Notes under the pieces: generated by a model
What the model saw: only the letters and a program-made list of their open reading frames with translations
Told to the model about the DNA's origin: nothing
The model's database searches: none
Shown: positions 58,346 through 64,000 of the stretch, in pieces
Layout of the letters: each line of letters begins with the position of its first letter
Numbering within the stretch: position 1 is the stretch's first letter
Source of the DNA: Haematobia irritans
Lineage: Eukaryota; Arthropoda; Insecta; Diptera; Muscidae
Assembly: GCF_050003625.1 (NCBI RefSeq)
Contig: NC_134397.1
Span: forward strand, 273,352,070 to 273,416,069
DNA: 64,000 nucleotides
Direction of reading: 5' to 3'
Program-made: the position numbers and the translations under genes

Positions 58346-58800
58346 AAAATAAAATTAAAAAAAAAAAAATAATTTCGACTGTTCGAAATATTTCAAATAA
58401 ATTGATATGGGCATTAAAATGGATCGATCCAGCCCATCTGCTAGTCTAACATTCTAGGAAACTTAAAAAGGTAGCCATAATTGGAAGTTGATTTTCATTT
58501 ACAGTCATGCTGTACATTGATCGAATGAATAACGCAATGGAAACTAAATTGCGTAAAAACTTGCTTAGTTACAAAAATGTGAAGTGTTTTAAAAATTTGG
58601 TTTAGCCGGATTCGGAGTCGAGCAAAATTTTTACGACTCCGACTCCAGCAAAATCTTCAGACTCAGACTCCGACTCCGACTCCGGCTCCACAGCCCTGGC
58701 TACGACGAAAGGCGAAAACTTTTATATTTGATTCAATGTGCTGGGTTCCGAAAATTGGACCCATTCGAACTATGAGCTGTATATACTTGTATTATTAAAT

Positions 58801-60784
58801 TATGCAAAAATTATATTGAAAACCCTTAATTACATTGTGGTATCCAGGCAAAAGGTCTTGTAATAAAATGACATAATTAAAGCTTCACAACAATTATGTA
58901 TGTCGCATGCAGTCACTGCACCAATTAAGTGCACCAGAAACACCTGTTTCGCTAAATTACTAAGCATCTGCACCAACCAGTGTGTTATCAGGTTAGTAGT
59001 TTGACAAACAAGGCCAACACTTGTTTTTATGTTTGCTCCTTTTTCCTTAATTCCAATACTAAAGGTTGTACTAAACGATAAAAATCTTTGGCATTTGCGT
59101 AATAACTCTCAATTGTGATGCATGCTTGTTTGGAGGAAAAAAAAAAATCTTCAATCCCATTGGTAACCGCTCAAATTCCTTACATACACACACACACACA
59201 TGTACAATTACGTCAAATATCAATTGTTATGGTATTGAGATGTGAAAAATATAATCATAGGTTGTACGCCTCACTTTGGAGCATTCCATAAACGTTAGCT
59301 GAAAACACATTTTTATTTCCATAGGTAAACAGGTGCTTGGCTAGAATTTTAGCCGGCCGAGGCTGGGATTGTGAAAAGGACTATCTTTAATGAATAATAA
59401 ATTATATACAAAAACAAAAACTGAAATTATTGCAAGCTAGCCTAGATCAAGGCGACCGGGGAAGATTGGTCATTTTTTGGCCAAGATAATAGTGCGAACT
59501 GTGAATAAAACTCCATTGCGTTTGTAATCTTAGATCTATTCAGTGGTCCCACAAACTGTGAGAACTTTTCGAGAGTTCTTTGGAATAAGTCTAAGTCATG
59601 TCCTAGAGTATAAATTTACCTCCTCAATAAGAAACCCATGTTAAAAGGACCGGTCCCTTCCAAACGTTTTTGATCAAATCTAAACCAGGTCCATACACAT
59701 CACATACTAGTTCTGAACCGATCCATTTCCCCAAAGGATAATGTGAAAAATTTGCAGTAGATTCTTTTACGAAGTAATTTTTTTTAATACTCCCAGTTAT
59801 AAAAAACACATCCATTCACCTCGACTCAATGGCCCAATATTGTGTAAAACGCTAAGTCTCTGCGTATTCCTTTGCATACGGCATGAAATAAATGAAGGCA
59901 TGAAGAAGCCTTCCTATCCTAAACATACATCTCACACTAGTACACGGCAACCCTGTCATTTACCTTTGCCAAATCCTTATGTTCACCTTCGCTTGTGTAT
60001 GTGTGAGAGCACGTAAGTAAAGGGCTTAATGTGTGCTTTTTATGTTCACCAAAGAAGAAAAGTTGTTGACATGGCAGTTTGTTGTTATTACAGCTGCTGT
60101 TGCTTTTGTTGTTGTTGTTATGGCTGCTGCTATTATTTCATGTGAAAATTCGTACCTTTGAGGCCTCGAATAATTTTTGAATTTTCACCAAACCTTACAG
60201 GCTCTTTTTGTGGTTGTTGCTGTTGTTATTGCTATATTCACAGTTGTTGTTGGTGTTATTATATCGTCAAACACGCGCATTTGTGTAAAGCGTATCCCTT
60301 TAGTGTCGGCAACCCAAAAAGATGGTAAATTTATTGCCGGACAAATTTCCCCCCAAAAAATAACTAACGGCCTCTAGTAGCTGCAAATAGTGAAGCTAGA
60401 GAATTGAAATAATGTGGCGTTTTCAACGTCGTCATTTTTCTCAGTCCAAAGACCAAATAATTTTCCCAAACAGTATCAAGCAATGTTGTTTCTAGTAGGA
60501 AAGTAAGACATTTTGCAAAAATAAGCTACACCAAAAGAAACAAAAACCTCTGTATACTACAGCCCATAATGAAACAAAACAAAAAAAACGCAAATTCCCA
60601 AAGAAAAAATTAACTTCGTATGTCAGCAGAGGTGTTAACTCAGCAAGTACATGCAAAAGTGGTAGCAGACGGTATCCCTTCTCCTCCTGTGCTGACAAAA
60701 GGTATGAGGTATTTCAACACTTAATACAATGACGGGCTATAACAACAAGAGTGAGAGAGGATGAGTGACGAAAGTAAGCTGGGA
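58801..60784. other. No gene seen
   Basis: About 2 kb without recognised repeats. GTTGTTGTTG / GCTGCTGCT simple tracts lie at about 60080-60255 and ACACACACACAC at about 59190. Short frames through the GTT tracts read Val-rich and are not convincing genes. Confidence 0.4.
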
Positions 60785-61546
60785 CAGTGTTGCCAGGTTA
60801 GGGGTTTCCCCCCCAAATTTAGGGGTTTTTTTCACGTTTAGGGAGATTTTTAGGGGTAAAAATTATTTGGGGGGATTTTTGGGGATAAAAAATTATTACA
60901 GACCTTATAAAGTGGAGCTATTCTCAAGCAAATTCGGAACAATTCTAGCATTAGTTATGAGAAAAAAGATGCGGAAAGTCAACAAGAAGATCCTAAATAC
61001 AAACAAGTATCCAATAGCATTATTTTCGTTATCTTTTTTAAACTCTTCTGTTGAAAGGGCATTTTTAATATTTGACAAAATTAAAAACAATCGTATTTTA
61101 ACTTAGCAGCTGAAAGCTTTTTAAGAGTAAGCCCGCTTTTTACATTGATATACATATTATATTATTACATCCATAGAAAAAATAATTTCCTCATGGATGA
61201 AATTGTAAACAAACGAAAATCTCTTTTGTTTTAAAGTATTTTCTTAAATAGCAAATTTTATTTTTTATTTACTTCAAACGAAAAAAAAATTTAGCATCAA
61301 AAAAACTTAGTTTTTCTAAAATTTCGTTTCTCAGGAAAGAACTCTTCTTTCAGGATATATATTTGTGTTAAATTTAATTTTTAAAGTGTATCACCACATG
61401 ATTTTTTTTTTCACGTAATTTTGGGACCACTTTTTGTACTTTTATATTCAGAAATTTTTTGGGGGGTTTGAAAAAAGCTTAGACCAATTTAGGGGTTTTT
61501 TTCTTAAGATTTGGGGGGAAGAATCAAAAATCACCTGGCAACACTG
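60785..61546 (+). mobile_element. hAT-like element hAT-4, 762 bp, with transposase relic
   Basis: Ends CAGTGTTGCCAGGTTAGGGG and CACCTGGCAACACTG are inverted over CAGTGTTGCCAGG. AGCTGGGA is duplicated exactly at 60777-60784 and 61547-61554. Sub-terminal DNA is reiterated TAGGGGTTTTTTTC / TTTAGGGG. Internally it keeps a short piece of hAT transposase. Confidence 0.93.
60930..61106 (+). pseudogene. hAT transposase C-terminal dimerisation-domain relic
   Basis: The frame ends NKYPIALFSLSFLNSSVERA, FLIFDKIKNNRIL, then a TAG stop region. This matches the hATC dimerisation helix pattern (hydrophobic run, SS.ERAFS...iK..R..L) found at the C-terminus of hAT transposases. Nothing upstream of it is coding: the zinc finger and RNase H-like catalytic core are deleted. 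Its place inside an element with 8-bp duplication and hAT-type ends supports the call independently. Confidence 0.65.
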
Positions 61547-62358
61547 AGCTGGGAAGACATTTATTATGAAAAAAATGCCATATGAGGGTGGTCTAATAAG
61601 ATATTTACTTCATGGTGGAAGAGTGGAGAAAAGAAATCTACTACCAATAGCATATTCTCGAATGTGAGTTGTAACGACGTGTTTCCACTTTGAAGCTGGG
61701 GCAAACTCAGGGTGTCCAGGGTCGTTACAAAATATTTATATATTTCCACAGAAAGAGAAAACACTGACCAGGCTTTATTTATGTTTTCATTCAACGTTAT
61801 AATTTTATTGGTCTAATACACAACATTAACACTATATTCACACACATCTACATAAACACAGATTGCCGTACGAATCAGAGACGATGGACGAAGATGCGTA
61901 GATAAACGGCTTACGGCGTCGATCCGATGCTAAACTGATGACAGGCCACAGCGACAGTAACGATGGCGCAGTTGTAACAACAACCACGGACGGCAGCGAC
62001 GGAGCGGTTGTAACGACAATCACTATCGGCGACGATGACGCAGTTGTAAAGACAACCACGGGCGGCAGCGGCGATGATGCGCAGTTGTAACAACAACCAC
62101 GGGCGGCAGCGACGGAGCGGTTGTAAAGACAACCACTACCGATGGCGCAGTTGTAACAACAACCACGGGCAGCGACGATGATACGCAGTTGTAACGACAA
62201 CCACGGGCGGCGGCGATTGTTAGAAAAGGGGAAGTCACAACTTTCCCACTTCACTAGCAGTCTAAATAGTAATATTTTGGTCACTGCGTTACAACGCCAT
62301 GATCCCAAAATAGTCCTACCTGTTGGCCGGCTACTGGCGAACTGACTTCTCCTGTACG
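61547..62358. other. GC-rich minisatellite region, no gene called
   Basis: Between hAT-4 and the next hAT end. The first 400 bp show nothing recognised; the rest is the minisatellite at 61955-62222 and its flanks. Confidence 0.4.
61955..62222 (-). repeat. GCAGTTGTAACAACAACCACGG minisatellite (shown shortened)
   Basis: Six to seven units of CGCAGTTGTAACAACAACCA plus CGGGCGGCAGCGACGG, alternating with AGCGGTTGTAA variants. Markedly more GC-rich than its surroundings. Three minus-strand frames stay open through it (up to 156 codons, Cys-Tyr-Asn-Cys and Trp-Leu-Ser-Leu-Gln type repeats), which is expected of a tandem repeat and not proof of a gene. Confidence 0.8.
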
Positions 62359-62503
62359 CAGTGTTGCCAATTTGGTGCTTTTAGCACCAAATTTAGTGCT
62401 TTTTGATTTCTAAAAAGCACCAAATTGCCTTTTTGGTGCCTCTTCAAAAAAAGCACCAACTTGGTGCTTTCTGGCATTTTCATTTAGTGCTTTTGGTGCT
62501 TTT
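62359..62503 (+). mobile_element. Left end of another CAGTGTTGCCA hAT-like element
   Basis: CAGTGTTGCCAATTTGGTGC followed by reiterated TTTAGCACCAAATTTAGTGC words. Same 11-base terminus as hAT-1 and hAT-4 but with a GTGCTTTT sub-terminal theme. The right end is not in the window; family B copy B-4 starts at 62504, probably inside it. Confidence 0.6.
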
Positions 62504-64000
62504 TATACCCTCCATCATAGGATGGGGATATATTAACTTTGTCATTCCGTTTGTAACACATCGAAATATTGCTCTAAGACCCCATAAAGTATATATATTC
62601 TGGGTCGTGGTGAAATTCTGAGTCGATCTGAGCATGTCCGTCCGTCCGTCCGTCCGTCCGTCTGTTGAAATTACGCTAACTTCCGAACGAAACAAGCTAT
62701 CGACTTGAAACTTGGCACAAGTAGTTGTTATCGATGTAGGTCGGATGGTATTGAAAATGGGCCATATCGGTCCACTTTTACGTATAGCCCCCATATAAAG
62801 GGACCCTCAGATTTGGCTTGTGGAGCCTCTAACAGAAGCATATTTCATCCGATCCGGCTGAAATTTGGTATATGGTGTTTGTATATGGTCTCTAACACCC
62901 ATGCAAAAATTGGTCCACATCGGTCCATAATTATATATAGCCCCCATAGAAACCGATCCCCAGATTTGGCTTGCGGAGCCTAAAAGAGGAGCAAATTTCA
63001 TCCGATCCGCCTGAAATTTGGTACATGGTGTTGGTATATGGTCTCTAACAACCATGCAAAAATTGGTCCAAATCGGTCCATAATTATATATAGCCCCCAT
63101 ATAAACCGATCCCCAGATTTGGCTTGCGGAGCCTCAAAGAGAAGAAAGTTTCATCCGATCCGGCTGAAATTTGGTACATGATGTTGGTATATGGTCTCTA
63201 ACAACCATGCAAAAATTGGTCCATATCGGTCCTTAATTATATATAGCCCCCATATAAACCGATCCGCAGATTTGGCTTGTGGAGCCTCTAAGAGGAGCAT
63301 ATTTCATCCGATCCGGCTGAAATTTGGTACATGGTGTTGATATATGGTCTCTAACAATCATGCAAAAATTGGTCCACATCGGTCCATAATTATATATAGC
63401 CCCCATATAAACCGATCCCCAGATTTGGCTTGCGGAGCCTCAAAGAGAAGCAAATTTCATCCGATCCGGCTGAAATTTGGTACATGATGTTGGTATATGG
63501 TCTCTAACAACCGTGCAAAAATTTGTCCACATCGGTCCTTAATTATATATAGCGCCCATATAAACCGATCCCCAGATTTGGGTTGCGGAGCCTCTTGGAG
63601 GAGCAAAATTCATCCGATCCGGGTCAAATTAGGAACGTGGTGTTAGTATATGGTCGCTAACAACCATACCAAAATTGGTCCGATCACACAAAATTGGTCC
63701 ATATCGGTTCATAATCATGGTTGCCACTAGAGCCAAAAATAATCTACCAAAATTTTATTTCTATAGAAAATTTTGTCAAAATTTTATTTCTAGAGAAAAT
63801 TTTGTTAAAATTTTATTCGGTTCATAATAAAATTTTCATCGTAGTCAAAATTTTATTTCTATAGAAAATTTTGTCAAAATTTTATTTCTATAGAAAATTT
63901 TGTTCAAATTTTATTCGGTTCATAACCACTCGAGCCAAAAATAATCTACCAAGATTTTATTTCTATAGAAAATTTTGTCAAAAGTTTATTTCTATAGAAA
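62504..64000 (+). mobile_element. DINE-1-like repeat, family B, copy B-4, runs off the window
   Basis: Starts TTATACCCTCCATCATAGGA with CCGTCCGTCCGTCCGTCCGT. Six unit cores are at 62783, 62936, 63089, 63242, 63395 and 63548, each exactly 153 bp apart. From about 63735 it enters the 29-bp CTATAG minisatellite. The hairpin end lies beyond 64000. Confidence 0.88.
63735..64000 (+). repeat. 29-bp CTATAG minisatellite inside B-4, cut by window end
   Basis: TTTTATTTCTATAGAAAATT repeats interrupted by TTCGGTTCATAA segments in the same pattern as 21660-22095, so B-2 and B-4 share a recent ancestor. Confidence 0.88.

Larger units (their letters stand above)
56403..58698. mobile_element. hAT-like element hAT-3, 2,296 bp, perfect 8-bp target duplication
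   Basis: Ends CAGGGCTGTGGAGTCGAGC and CTCCGGCTCCACAGCCCTG are inverted. GCTACGAC is duplicated at 56395-56402 and 58699-58706 with no mismatch. Sub-terminal DNA repeats GACTCCGACTCCG. The interior has a family A scrap (about 56877-57103), 29-bp minisatellite (57115-58095) and a nested inverted-repeat element (58098-58345). No transposase frame, so non-autonomous. Confidence 0.92.
56118..58800 (+). mobile_element. Family C DINE-like 3' half, split by hAT-3
   Basis: Left piece 56118-56402 (CAGATTTTATTTCTTGTGCT, TAACTTCGGGAAGCGTGTCA) and right piece 58699-58800 (TATTTGATTCAATGTGCTGG, GAGCTGTATATACTTG) are the two sides of one element. hAT-3 sits between them with an exact 8-bp duplication. Confidence 0.65.

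Noticed and set aside
61838..62308. 156-codon minus-strand frame with Cys/Tyr/Asn repeats
   Set aside because: Two other frames on the same strand are also open over the same minisatellite, so openness is not evidence of coding.

Overview
This is eukaryotic, AT-rich, repeat-dominated DNA. It is almost certainly from a fly, and most likely a muscid of the stable-fly / horn-fly / house-fly group. Three things point there: DINE-1/INE-1-like (Helentron-type) repeats, an irritans-type mariner whose terminal repeats closely resemble those I remember for Himar1 of the horn fly, and tRNA-derived SINEs paired with an insect LINE. The species is an inference. There is no operon, CRISPR array or other prokaryotic feature. 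I found no convincing host protein-coding gene in 64 kb, so the window is probably intergenic or inside a very long intron.

About half to two thirds of the window is recognisable mobile or repeated DNA, often nested. The commonest class is three related DINE-like families. Family A has a GTCGGG..CCGAC hairpin end (3352-4677, 5707-7160, 12837-14230, 46589-48742, plus relics). Family B has a TTCGGCC-T-GGCCGAA end (9662-11033, 20748-22333, 23675-24587, 62504 to the window end). Family C has a TTCGGCCCGGCCGAA end (18527-19563, 26388-27715, 33563-36091, 52745-56117, 56118-58800). All three carry inverted TATACCCT-type motifs, one terminal hairpin, a GTCCGTCTG-type microsatellite and an internal tandem array that steps by 153 bp. 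A second common sequence is a 29-bp minisatellite centred on CTATAG, which sits inside several unrelated element types.

Other layers are as follows. Two mariner elements are present: 29193-32116, interrupted by a LINE, and 53712-54955, complete end to end but with a broken transposase. Several hAT-like elements have perfect 8-bp target duplications (15777-16934, 36284-36752, 56403-58698, 60785-61546), and one of them keeps a transposase dimerisation-domain relic. A RNase H-bearing LINE (29831-32034), a truncated LINE tail (about 9155-9330) and a decayed second LINE (43540-44280) are present. A tRNA-derived SINE has its 3' tail in common with that LINE and occurs about nine times. A second tRNA-derived SINE occurs four times. 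Numerous TA-flanked MITEs and foldback elements and small transposase relics fill much of the rest.

The stretches without recognised repeats (about 7.6-8.5, 11.7-12.5, 16.9-18.5, 25.1-26.4, 32.4-33.4, 41.1-42.5, 49.0-51.2 and 58.8-60.8 kb) hold simple sequence and scattered stops but nothing I can call a gene. The main interest is evolutionary. Duplicated segments give insertion-free versions of several sites, the SINE/LINE tail match identifies a likely retrotransposition partner, and the shared 153-bp period links the three DINE-like families.
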